Source of the DNA: Brachionus manjavacas
Lineage: Eukaryota; Rotifera; Eurotatoria; Ploima; Brachionidae
Assembly (NCBI GenBank): GCA_019054805.1
Contig: JAHQIY010000026.1
Span: 806,001 to 870,000 of the forward strand
Direction of reading: 5' to 3'
Length of the DNA stretch: 64,000 nt
The notes beneath the pieces are model-generated. The model was not told the origin of the DNA, did no database searches, and saw only the letters and a list, made by a program, of their open reading frames with translations. Both the position numbers and the translations under genes were made by a program. Shown piece by piece: positions 1 to 12,800 of this stretch; position 1 is the stretch's first letter; the number at the start of each line of letters is the position of its first letter.

Positions 1-3000
1 TGACACCGTCTCTAGAACCTGATATGATTATATTACCATCGAAAGTAATCGCTACCTTGGCTATTATGTCATGATGGCCAGCTAATTTGTGAACTACCGA
101 ACCATCTTTAAAGTTCCATAGAATAATAAATCGATCTTTTGCACCACTAACGATTAGATTGTTACTAAACGGAACATCAATTGAGGTAACAGCACCCTCG
201 TGCTCAATTAAAACTTGAATCAATTTTCCTGTCAGTAGTTCCCATATCTTACACGAATTGTCCTCACCACCGGTGATTACATACTGAGAATCGTGAGTAA
301 ATTTAATAACTGTTATGTTGTTTGGATGATCAATTGATCTGATCACTTTGGCTTCTTTCAAGCCCCAAATTTTAACTCTAGATAAATTTTAAAAATTTAA
401 TATTTTTTTTTTTAAATCATTTGTGTAATTGTAAACTTTTTCTTATTATACTTCTCCTTCTTGGAGGTTAATTTTCAAATAAATAAATAAATAAAAATTA
501 ATGATGCAATAATTGATACATATTTCATTTAGAAAGAATAAAAAATTATTTTACTCTTTATTAACTTTACATTATTAACTTTACTAAAAAATCAAAAATA
601 ATCGATCATTTTAGTTAATTTTGAACATACTATTAATTAAATTTTTTTTTTTGAAATTTTAATTTAACAAACATATGTTGTAAACTATGTTTATATTTTA
701 CAACTATCAATGTAAAATCAAGAATTTTATAAAATTCTACCTAAATCTTCAGGAAATTTATTATTAAATATAAAATGAGCAATTTGATATATTCAGTTTT
801 GATCATAAACTTCAACATGCCGGTAAAATCTGCAAAAGTCTGCAAAAAATACTCACTCAGTAAATGTGAATTTTGATAATGCAGAGTCTATCTTTTTATT
901 TAACAAAGTATGTTTAATCAAAAAATATATCTATGCATTAATTCTTTAAAGAAATAACAATTTATTTCATAATCAAAAATTAATTTGGTCATTTTGAGTA
1001 GTCGATAATTTAATCGACTAGATAAAATCAATTTAAAGCCTAAAGAAAGAATTGGGCAAATCTTTATACCATAAATTTCGTTAGAAAGAAGATCATTTAA
1101 AGTTTTTTGAAATTAAAAAATTAAATTTTTTGATAATTCCTAACTACTCATTTCGAGATAAATTAGTAGTTTTAAAGTCAACTAGAAAAATTATTCGATT
1201 ATTGAATCGATTGCCAACACTAACTTTAGGAATCAAAAATTGATTATAAACTTCAAAGTGTCATTAATTTACCATTGTTAGCTCAAAAATTATCGAAAAT
1301 TTTTATTTAAATTATAGTTTTAACAATTTTAAAAAGGCTTAAATTTTTTAGGGGTGACAAATTTTATTTTTTTAAGATGACAAAATAACTTAAAGTGGTG
1401 ACTAATTTAATCTATTTTAGCTGACTATAAAAAACTAATTGTTCTGACAAAAAAACCAAACCACTGACAAATATATATATATTGAGATGACTTTTTAATA
1501 ATTTTGCACTGACAAAATTTTATTCATTTTTTTTTATTTTATTTTAGTTCTAATCAAGTAAATAAATTGAAGATTTTTTGAATTGAGTGCTAAAAGATGT
1601 CAATCATTTAATAAATGTTTTAAGATTTATTTTCTAGAAAAAAGCTGTTTTGTAAAAATTATGCATTTTTGTTCAACTGTATTTTATTAAAATTTAACAA
1701 GAGTAATCAACCTAATTACAATATTTCTTTTGCAAAATAAAAAAATCTAATTATTACTTATATCTATGGAAAATGAGCCTAACCGGGTGATCTATTTTTT
1801 TTTATTGCATAAAACGATCCCATTTTGTTCGAAAACTCCAAAAATTATCACCGAATTAGACCTATTTTTTTTGACTCACCCATTTACCTCCTGCGGTTAA
1901 TTATGTTAGGGCTAATAGGGATAATTGGGTTAACCGAAATACCCCGAAAACCATATATATTTTGCCCCAAAACTAACCTCTTTTCCAGAATATTCACCGA
2001 ATTCACCCAATTAGCCCGATAATAATTAAAAAAAGGATTTTAAGTGTTATTTTTAAAAATATAAATATTTAAAATATTCTTTATTATAATTCTTTTAAAT
2101 ATATGCTACAACATAACTATTTAGAAAAAAATTTAAACGAATTATTAACGAATTCAAAATAAATTTTATGTTTGATTTTTTTTAGTTAAAAAGTTCTGTC
2201 TCGGAATGTTGTATAAATTTAAAGCTTGAGTAGTGTTCAATTTTTTTTCAAAAACATCTTTTTTTGCGTTATCAAGATCTTTCATCGAATACTTTTTTTT
2301 AACTTCTTTTTGTTTGTTCTGATTCATTTTTATAATATATTGACGATTTTTGATAATACAGAATGAATATTTTTATCAAATAAAATCAAATTATTTTTGT
2401 AAAAAAAGGAGAAACAAAATTTTAAATTTTTCATAAAAAATGACGTCATTGTGATCATTTTTGTCCTTTCAGTCTAATTATGTTAAATATTTTATTTTTA
2501 GGGGTAAATGGGTGGGATTTTTGGGTATTGAGGTGATACCTCATTAACCTCTTAAACCACAAAAAATAACAACATTAGACAACGGACCCATCGGCTATCT
2601 TAAAATTCTAGTAAAATTATTTTCTACTAATTAAGACCCACTGAAAACGATAAGCAAATAAGGTCAGTTCAAACTTGTTCCGTCATCGGATCAAAAATTG
2701 TCAAACATAATTACTAATTTGAAAAATTCTACCGAATAAGCCGAAAAAAAACTTTGAATTAAAAAAAAAAGGTTTTAAAAATTTTTAAAAAATATTTCAT
2801 ATATATATTTGGATTCCTCTCTTCAAGATCTACAAGAATATGTGGGTTGTTTAAAAAAAATAATAAAACGACTGATATATTTCGGTTTTTCAAATTACGT
2901 CACCGAATTTACATTAAATACATTTAGGCTGTGTTACCATATAAACTAAACTATGAGTTCGCTGTAAAGAAGACACAAAAATTGTGCATTGGAAAACTAA

Positions 3001-6000
3001 GAGAATTTTTTTGTCATACTTATTGAAAATTATTTGGTCTTAAAAAAAATTAACTTCATTCCCTTTTTTTTTATTTTAAATGAAAAAACCATTTACTTTT
3101 TTAATTTATTAAATATATTTTAGTTTTTAGTTTTTTTATTTTAAACAATAGAAAAAAAATGATTTTTTTAGACCTAGTAACTTACCAAAATAAAAACTCG
3201 ATTCAATTATTCAAACAATTTTCTAACTTTGAAATAAATTTATCTTACATATTTTCTCCTGGTCCCGAAACAACATATTTCATATCAGGCGATAGTGCCA
3301 ACAGGTTACAAGCAACTGTAATTGATTCAAGAAGTTGACCGGTATGGGCAACCCAAATTTTGCATTGATTAAATCCGTCAGATGTTAAAATTTGTTTGCT
3401 ATCTTCTAAGATAAATAAATGCTTGACCTGTGATTGATGTTCGCTGAATTCAGCGGCAATGTCACCCATTTCGTTGTCAAACACACTTACGGTATTGTCA
3501 GTGAAGGCAACAACACTGAATAGATTTGAATTGGACAAAAGCAGCTTACACACTCCAAAACGTTGATTTTCATTAGGTTCAATTAGTGTTTCAATAAATT
3601 CTCCATTTTTTAAATTCCATAAATTAACCACGCCTGACTCGTCGCCTGTAATTACCATATCACCTTCTTTAGACATTGTTATGGCTTTTATCAATCTATT
3701 TTGTTCTATTTCTTTGCTTTTTTGTCTTGAAACAAACTTTTTCTTTTTTAAATTTAGCACATACAACGAATTCTAGGAAAAAAATTTATTCCTAAAAAAA
3801 TTCTTTTTTTTCAACTTACTCCAGAGGATGAAAACAGAAAACTGTTATCGGAAGATATTCTCAGATCATTTATACTTGATTCTTGCTCAATTAGAATAGC
3901 TATTAGTTCCCTTGATTTTAAATCATAAAGATATAATTTGGAATCTGTACATGCCACGTAAACTCTTTCGCAGTCTCTCGAAGAAGCCAAACAGGTTATA
4001 TCTGAACTATGGCCGACCAAGTCATGAATGTCGGTTCCTGTAATAAGTGATTTTACTTGAACGGATTTATTCTCGCATCCAATTATCACAAATGTATTGT
4101 CCACCGTGATAATCATGCTCGTTACTGAGCTGTAGATGGTTGCTATATTTTCCAAAATTTGCATGTCTTGAAAAGACCAGCGGCGAACTGTATTGTCAGC
4201 TGAAGCTTTTTACAATTTAAAATTATTTAGATATTGCAATTCAAATGAGAGTAATGCTGTGACATGTTTTTACATTAATAAAAAAATTAATAGAATTTAG
4301 AAAAAAAAGGATAAATTGTCATTAATTTTGATAAAAAAATCTAAAATTTATTTATTTATCTGTGTAGAGATAAAGCATTTTCAGATCAAATTTAATTTTG
4401 CTCAAATTTATAATGATAACCAACAATCACTTTTTTTTAAAAAAATTTTGTAAAATTCAAATAAAATTATTTTTGTAACTTTTTTTCAAAAATTAGGCAA
4501 ATAAAGTTATTAAAGTTTTTCATTTATAAATAAATAACAAATTTTAGTAATTTTTACGTTAATTACATAAAAACTAAGTTTCATTACACACAACTGTATG
4601 TACTGGTCAATTAAAAAGTTAATTTCAATTCTAATTAAAAGAAAAGAAGCTTTTTCAATTTTGTTAGATATTTAACAAATTTTACTAATAAAAAAACATA
4701 AATTATAAAAATCACAAAGATAAAAACGTTGATTATTTAAAAAAAAATTGTAAATAATTAAAATGAGGCGAAATTTAGGCTGGATCTTAATTCAAGAATT
4801 TAGAAACGAAACATTTATTTCCCATTCATTTCACGAAGCTTTTTATCTAAATGATTAACTCTTTTTTTGCAAAAAAAATTTGGATCTAATTTTTTTTTTA
4901 TATTTACTGTTAAATTATTAAAATTTTGATGTATGTAATTTTTTATTTATTTTTTTTTTTTAATCCTATAAAATGTTTTGTCCTACCTTTCTCATGGACG
5001 TCATAAAAAATAGGTTAATTTTTTATTTTTTTTTATGTAATTTTTTTTACTTAATTAGTGAATAAAATTAAAATAAAGTTATGATTTAATTGAATTAGTG
5101 TTTTTTCATCTTTTTTTGTGATATTTTTTTATTTTTTGTGTTCTTTTTCTCAAATAAATATTATAAACTGAATTAGTTAACTGTTTATTGATTCTGTTAT
5201 TTTTTTACAAAATTAGTGAAGATTTTTACTGGATTTGTGGATAGATAATATTTATGCTCCTTTCTCATATTTTAATTCAATTTTGATATCAAATGATTAA
5301 TTTGTGTGAATTTTACGATAAATAAAAAACTGATCAACAACGATGATAAGTTCTATAGGTCTTTTGAAAGATCAGACAAAGACTGAAAGAGAAATGGCCG
5401 AGTTAAGTTTGATTTTGTCTTTATGTGACATTCTGTACAAAAATACTAATTTAACTATTTAGTCAATATATATGAAATAATTTTTTTTTAATCAATTTTT
5501 AATAAGAATTTTTCAGCGGAGAAACGAGCAAAACCTTGTTCGATTTAAGATTTACAAAAAATTAAGATATCAGTGATTTTTTTCTTTAAATATGTCAAAC
5601 TTGACCCAGTGGGTTTAAATGATGTGAAAAAGATAGGAAGTAAGATAAAAAGTATTTTTTTAGTTTTTTGTAAAGAAAATTTAACTCGGGATAATTTCAA
5701 AATTCTTTATTTTATTTAGTGGGTTTAAATAAAAATTTAGAATTTTAGATTGAACTTTTAGAATTTTGATTTCTAAAATAAACAAAAAAAAATTATGTTT
5801 GATAATTAAAAGGAGTTGAAGTTGTATCCGAGCTTTAGGTACTGGGCTTTTATACACCAGAACCATAGTTTATATACAGTGATGATTTTATAACAGTATT
5901 TTACGAAAAATTACGTAAAATACCGTAAATTAACCACATTTTACGTAAATTAACGTAAAATCCGAAAAGTGGGAAAGAGGTATTTTATGAAAAATTGCAT

Positions 6001-9000
6001 AAATTTTCAGGATTTTGAGATAATTTTGGTAAGATTCAAAACGGCCAAAATTGAAAATTTAAAATATTTTTTTAACCAATTTATGAAAAAAAAAATTCTT
6101 TTAAATTTTCGATTTTTCGAAAAAAAAAGAAATCTCTTAAAAAATTTTGAATTTTGAATTGGCCATATTGAATTTTACCAAATTTTACCAAAATTATCTC
6201 AAAATCCTGAAAATTTTCGCAATTTTTCATAAAATACCTCTTTCCCACTTTTCGGATTTTACGTTAATTTACGTAAAATACTGTTATCAAATCACCACTG
6301 TAATGAAAAAAGATAAGAGTAAGCTATTCACTTAGAATAATAATTTTGATTCTAAATCTAGTCATATTTAATCTCAAGCCCAACTTTGCTGGATTAAACT
6401 TACCTGAAACCAATATTGAGTCATCTTCTGATATGGCCAAGGCAGTAATTGCATCAAAATGTTTTTCCACAGAATGAATGACATCTCCATTTTCAATTCT
6501 TATCACATTAATCAATCGATCATAGCAGCCAGTGACAATAAATTCATCAGAATGTGTTATTACTGAACATAAAATTGCTGATTTGTGATTCCTGTTAAGA
6601 AAAAAATTAATTACCTTAACATTAATGTGCTCATTGTTACATGAATGTGTTTTCTATCTCTCCAGTCCCCAAATTCCATACCATCATTAATTTATCCGAG
6701 GAGCCACTGATCAAAAATCTGTTATTGTAGGTTATTTGCAAACAATTGATAGTATCAGTGTGACCAGTAAATTTTCTGACCAATTTTTTTGAAGGTACAT
6801 GGTACATGCAAATGTCATGTTTTGACGTGGAAAAGAATACATGTTGATTGAACGAAGTCACGGCTATTTTGAATATGCCTTCAGGATGATCAATTCTAGT
6901 GATTAATAAATTTTCTGGTGAATCGAGCCATGTTGACAATGGAATGAGAACAGGTGAATCGTGATTCTCGCACCAATAGCTTGCTTGGGCGACCAATGAC
7001 CGCACATGCTCTCCGTATTCATCTAAATAATTAATAATTAAAAATGAAACTAAAAATTAAAATTAAAAAAAAGAAATCACTTTGTAAAGGTCTTAGACGG
7101 GAAAGTATTTCAGCTGAGAGTCTTAGTGGATTTTGAGATAAGGTAACTAAAGACTTTTTTATTAATGAACTCATTAGCAAAATGTCAATATCAAGGATTC
7201 GTCTGAGCACAGCGTCGATGTCATTCAGCAAAATTTGCAGCGAAGTTCCATGACACTTTGCCAAAAGATGCTCAAAATTAAAAAATGCGTGCTCTTTAAG
7301 ACGCTGTATGTCACCCGAGTTCATCAGATGATACCATAATTCACTTAATCTCCTATAATTGTATCTAACATTTGAATATAGCAACGGTTGCTGGCAGATA
7401 AATCTTCTACCTTCTTCGTCTCTTTGAATTTTAATTTAATTTTAATTTAATAAAAATAATTTTTTTTTTAATAAAATTAAGTAAAAACCTTATTTGCATA
7501 TTCTTGTTCATGTCAACCAAAGGTTTAGTCTCGACAAATGACTCGAGGAAATAGTTGGCAATGTCCTTGTGGCAAGTCCTTATTTGTTCCACTCTATTGA
7601 AGTAGCGTTGTTTCATTAGTTTTTTGATTGAGTCTTGGCTCCAGCAGTAGGTTATTTTGTTGTCCATAAATTTTGTAGATAAAAGATTTCCTGCCGTACA
7701 ATTATTCTGATAAAACTTAAATAGAAATAAAGGGTTTGGCAATAATCTTACCAAGATGATGTTTTATTAACAACCAGAGACTAGTCGGAAATCTAAGCAT
7801 TGAAGGAAGATCCGTACTCTCATAAAACTCTGAAAAAAACTCATTATTACACGAAAGCAAATCAATAAGCTCCATTTCTGTTATTCCATTATGAGCAGCC
7901 GTTATATAATTACATATACAACTTATCATCTTCAAGTTAAATCTTCTCTCGATTGTATCTTTAGTTAAAAATTTATTTAAAATAATTATTTAGAGAGCTT
8001 AAATTTCAATAATTAAAAGGTTATCAAAAAATTATTTTATTGATGATTAACATTCATTTTAAGAAAAATTCCGCATGGTGTATCTGCAAATACATGATGT
8101 AACTAGTTCTGCAAAATGTTTCACCCAAAATAAAAAATATTAATTTTATTTTAAATTGAAAATTTCGATATATAGTAGCTTTGACAAAATCTCGATATGG
8201 CGAACTAATTAAAAAAATCCAGTAATACTCTTCTTAAGAAAAAAACCTTTATATAACGAATTTAAAAAAAATGACATCTGAATTAATTAATTAACACCAT
8301 GAAAAAAAATGAAATTTTATTATTATTTTTATTTGTTAATTCAAGCAAAATAGTAAAATTTAGAGAAAAAAAATTAAAAAATATAGTTGAAAAAACGATT
8401 TTGATTCAAACAAATAAATAAGAAAATGCATCTCTCTTGAAGCCAAGATAGAAACTTTAAAAAAAAATCGATTGAATAAGTACAATTTTTTTTTCAATAA
8501 ATAAAGATTATAATTCTCATGTAACTAATTTTTTATTTAAAATTGAAAATAACTGTACTAAAAAACTATCCGTTGCCGATTTTTTTAAAAAAATTTCTTT
8601 TTTGTTTTTGTTTCACATTTTTATTTTTATTTTTTAAAATATAACGAATATCAAAAAATGTTTTTTTTTATACCGAGGATTGACTTTATACTGATTTTAT
8701 TGAAAAATTTAGAGAATTTTTAGAAATTAATTAAAAAATTTTTTTAATTAATTTCTAAAAATGTACCATAACCTCTAAAACATCTCTGCAAGTTTCTCTA
8801 AAATTTTTTTTAAAGACCCCTTTAGAATCTTTTTTACTGAGTAAATACAAAATTTTAGATATAAAAATTATTGGAAATTTAAGCTAAGACAAAAATTCAG
8901 AGTTGGGTTCAGAAGTCCGGATTTTTAAATTTTTTTTTTCAAAAGTTCAACACCTGCTTGGCCGCCATAATAACGGCAGAAATTTCATTTGTCCTTGAAT

Positions 9001-9771
9001 CTCTCTTATTATATTTTTTTGACTTAGTTTAATTTAAAAAAAATTTAAAAAAAAAAAAATTATCAAAATAAAAACTATATAAATTAAAAAATTTTAATTT
9101 TTTTAAGGTTATCCCTAAAAAACGGATCCGGATCGCCGGATTAGGTACCTAAAACACGGATTTTTTTTCCGGAATAGACTTTGATTCTATAACACGGATC
9201 ACTTTTCCGGATTTTTGTCGGGCCCTAAAACACAGATCCGGATTGAAAAAAATTTAAAAACCTGAAGATGTTCAATATGGTGCTTTAAATGTTGATTTTG
9301 TAAAATATTAAAATAAATTTGAGGCAGAATGTTTTGAAAATTTAAATGTTATATTGTCAAAAAGAAAAAATATGCTAGACTCAAAAAGTTCTCAAATTAA
9401 CAAAATTTAATTTTTTTAATTATTTCCTTTAAATTTTCCGAACCAATTGTTATAAAACTTGTGAACTTTAAATAAATTTTTATTTTGAAACATAACATTT
9501 TTAAATCCGGATCCGTATTTTAGGCATTAAAATTCCGGAAAAAAATCCGTGCTTTAGGTACCTAATCCGGCGATTCGGAGATCCGGATCCGTGTTTTAGG
9601 GATAACCTTTTTTTTAATTAACTTAAATAATAATAATTTCGGTTAACCACAGTTGTTTATCATGTGTGATGATCAGGGCCAAATGGTCTTTTTGCCGTTC
9701 CAGGTAGTTATGGTGGCGATATATTATTAGTATTATTATTATTATTATTGTTATTATTATTATTATTATTA

Positions 9772-9821
<50 letters not shown>

Positions 9822-12800
9822 TATTGTGGCGATATAGTAAGTGTAAAAACTAATAACGCTGTAATTTTCGTATATTTATTAATTGAATTTTAACCAAAGA
9901 AAAATTTAAAATAAAATCTTAGTTAACTTTCCGGAATAAGATATCGAAAAGAATCTTATAGCTTAATTATTTGGATGATTGAAAAGTCATCTATCGGGTT
10001 ACTGAAAAGTATCATAACATAAAAAAAAACCTGTTGCTTCGTTCTTTGAGGCTCTAGGAACTAAGTGAAAGACTCGGTCACAAGCTGACCAACTCGAGCG
10101 CAGTGTAGTCTAGTTTTTCGGTATATTGAAAAGTATACAAAAAAAGGCATTCAAAAGTGTCATAGAGACCCCTCTTTCAATCGTACAACAGTCAAGCAAA
10201 TCAACAACCGAATATAGATCAAAAACAACTCAACCGTGACGGATCAGCAACCCACTCGAGACATTACATAAGTGTCAAAGTTCATACTTGGACTTTTAGA
10301 AAAAAAAAAGAAATAAAAGCCTTTGGCTCGGACTTTTGAAAAATAATAAAAAAAAAGTCTGGACTTGGACTTGACTTAAAACTCTGCAAAAATTCTACTC
10401 AAAACATTGGAAAAATGTATAAAATTACCCAATTTGAATTGTAAATAGGCCTCAAAATCTTTGGGGAATTTTTCGTTGGCAATATCAAGATTGAAACTAC
10501 TATTAGTTCGGTTAGCATTTTTGATTTCACTAATCATATAAATCAAGTAAAGATAATTTGGTGCATTATTTTCATTTAGTGGCTGAATGTCCGAGCTCAA
10601 TTCATTTGTCTTGCTGCTATAAAATTGTTGAATTATTGCCATGGCTAATTCATCGCCTATGTTTCTACCACTTTTAATTAACTCGTTTTTAAAATAAAAC
10701 ATCAACTCATTAGGTTCCACTTTGCGGAAAGGAATTGGCAATTCGAACAAATAATTTTCAGTTTCATTTGACAATTTTTCGTTGAAATTGTACAAAAAAA
10801 GCGGCACTGCTGCACTCGATGGACCAAAGTTGGCGGACAACGTAGATGCAGATGCAATAGCAGCATGTGTATTTGTCTGCGCTAGAGGATTGTTTTGGTA
10901 AGACTTGCTTTTAATTGAGGCATCAAAGCTTTCTGTGCGAACCATTTGGGCTGTTTGACGCCTTATGCTCACAATTAGATGCACTTTGGGCGGCAGTAGT
11001 TGGCCAAAAAGCCAATTTATTTGATTGTTTGTGTCGCTAGACTTGCTCAAATAGAGCCTTTCGACATTCACATCCACCATGCCATCTATCAATATTATCA
11101 AGTGTTTGCCATGAGACTTGGTAAAGTCCTTGCACATCTTGAAAAAGTAATCAATTATTTGGGAAATATCTTTGTTTTCAATTTCAAATGAACATGAAAA
11201 GTTTTGCAGAAGATTCAACTGCTCGCACACAGAGTACATTAGGCCCTCGAATGTTGAACACTGGTTAGACAAGTCTGTGTATCGGACAATTAAATAGCTG
11301 CTTTTTGCTTCAATCATGTTGGTGGCTATCAAGCCGAATTTGGTGATCAAAGATGTTTTACCAGTGATGGTAGAGCCGTACAGAAAAATTGGATGATGGT
11401 CGCTCTTTGAGCCTAGAGTGATTAATTTTTTGAAGCGCTCTGTATATTCAGGATATTCGATCAAATCTTTTACACAAAGTTCCTCAAACCTCGAATAATG
11501 TCGAATTATTTCCTGAAGAATATTCAGCTCACACAGTTTAGATGTGATTGTTTGCTCTTCCTGGAATCTTTTTTCGATTAAAGCTTTTACTTTGGATACA
11601 ATGACAGCGTTGAAATTGTGGATGTAATTTCTGAAGTCTAGATCGTACTTTTGAAAACCAAGCTGGCTAAATGTCGGACATGAATTGGGGATTTCTTCTG
11701 TTTCGCTGCCTGAATTAGAATGCTTAGGTGCTATTTCCACTATATCCTCTATCTCTTCTTTCCATTTAACTGTGAATTCGTGCTTGTTTTCAGCGCCTAG
11801 GCGCATCAATACTGCTTCTCTGTACTTTATTTGTTTTTCGTCCTTTTGCTTTTCTATCTTACTGCCCAAAATGTCAGCATATTTTGCGGCGTTTTTTTTT
11901 GAATAATCCAAATCTTTTTTTGTAAAATAAAAATTCAAAATAAGTTGCTTTATTTAAATAAGAAAAAAAGTAAAAAAAGTAGCATTTTTTCATTTTTTCT
12001 AATGGAACAAAAAATCATCAAGCATCAATTAATTTAAGACTTTATAATCAAATTATTCCTTACAATCCAGAGCCAATCTTTCTATGATCTGCGCTTTACA
12101 TTTAAAAATCATGTTGAAAATATTAAAAAATAGCAAAAAATTTTATTTTTGTGTTCAAAAAAATTAGAAATGCAAAAAATTTAAAGTAAGAAGTGTTCAT
12201 AAATTTTCTTGAAAATTCTTAATTCTTGACTAATCTTATTGGATTCTTAGGTCAGATACCAAATTAAATTTCCCGAAATTGTACGTAAAAAATTTTTCCA
12301 ATTCATTTTACCAATTTTTTACTCCAATATTTAAATTGGGCGAATTAATCATTTTTTTTGCATCAACACCTTGGAAAACAATCTTATACCATCTTTTGAA
12401 CTACAATTTTAGCTAAATGACCCTTTTTGATTTATGGATGCTCAAATGGTAAACATATAAATAACCTCAATTGAACACTTAAGAGATATTTTGCACAAAG
12501 AGTGGTTACAACGCCGAAGGCGGTCATTTTAATCGTAAAAATTTCAAAAACCGTTTTTAAATTAATTGTATCCATTTTTTCTTTTTTAATTTTCTGATAT
12601 TGGTTGACGATAAAAATAAGATAAAAACGCTCTTTTATTTAAACACCTTTTTATTTACGATAATTATTATAATTATTTAAATAGTAAATGAAAAAATTGC
12701 TTTTAAAGTATTAATTTTTATATTTTTTTAGGCAATTTTTTTTCAATTTTAGAATTAAAAAAGATCTGAAATGTGTTTGAGAAAGATTTGAGTTTAATTG

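Larger units (their letters stand above)
7959..10428 (-). other. Intron 6 of the NWD-like gene
   Basis: This 2.5-kb intron separates the NACHT exon from the winged-helix exon. It holds a foldback element (9105-9609), an ATT microsatellite (9721-9826) and an unusually GC-rich, unexplained stretch (about 9990-10290). Confidence 0.7.

Noticed and set aside
1871-2520. Short inverted match CACCCATTTACC at about 1877 and 2505
   Set aside because: Only some 14-15 bp match and no target duplication or extended arms are visible, so a transposon call is not supported.
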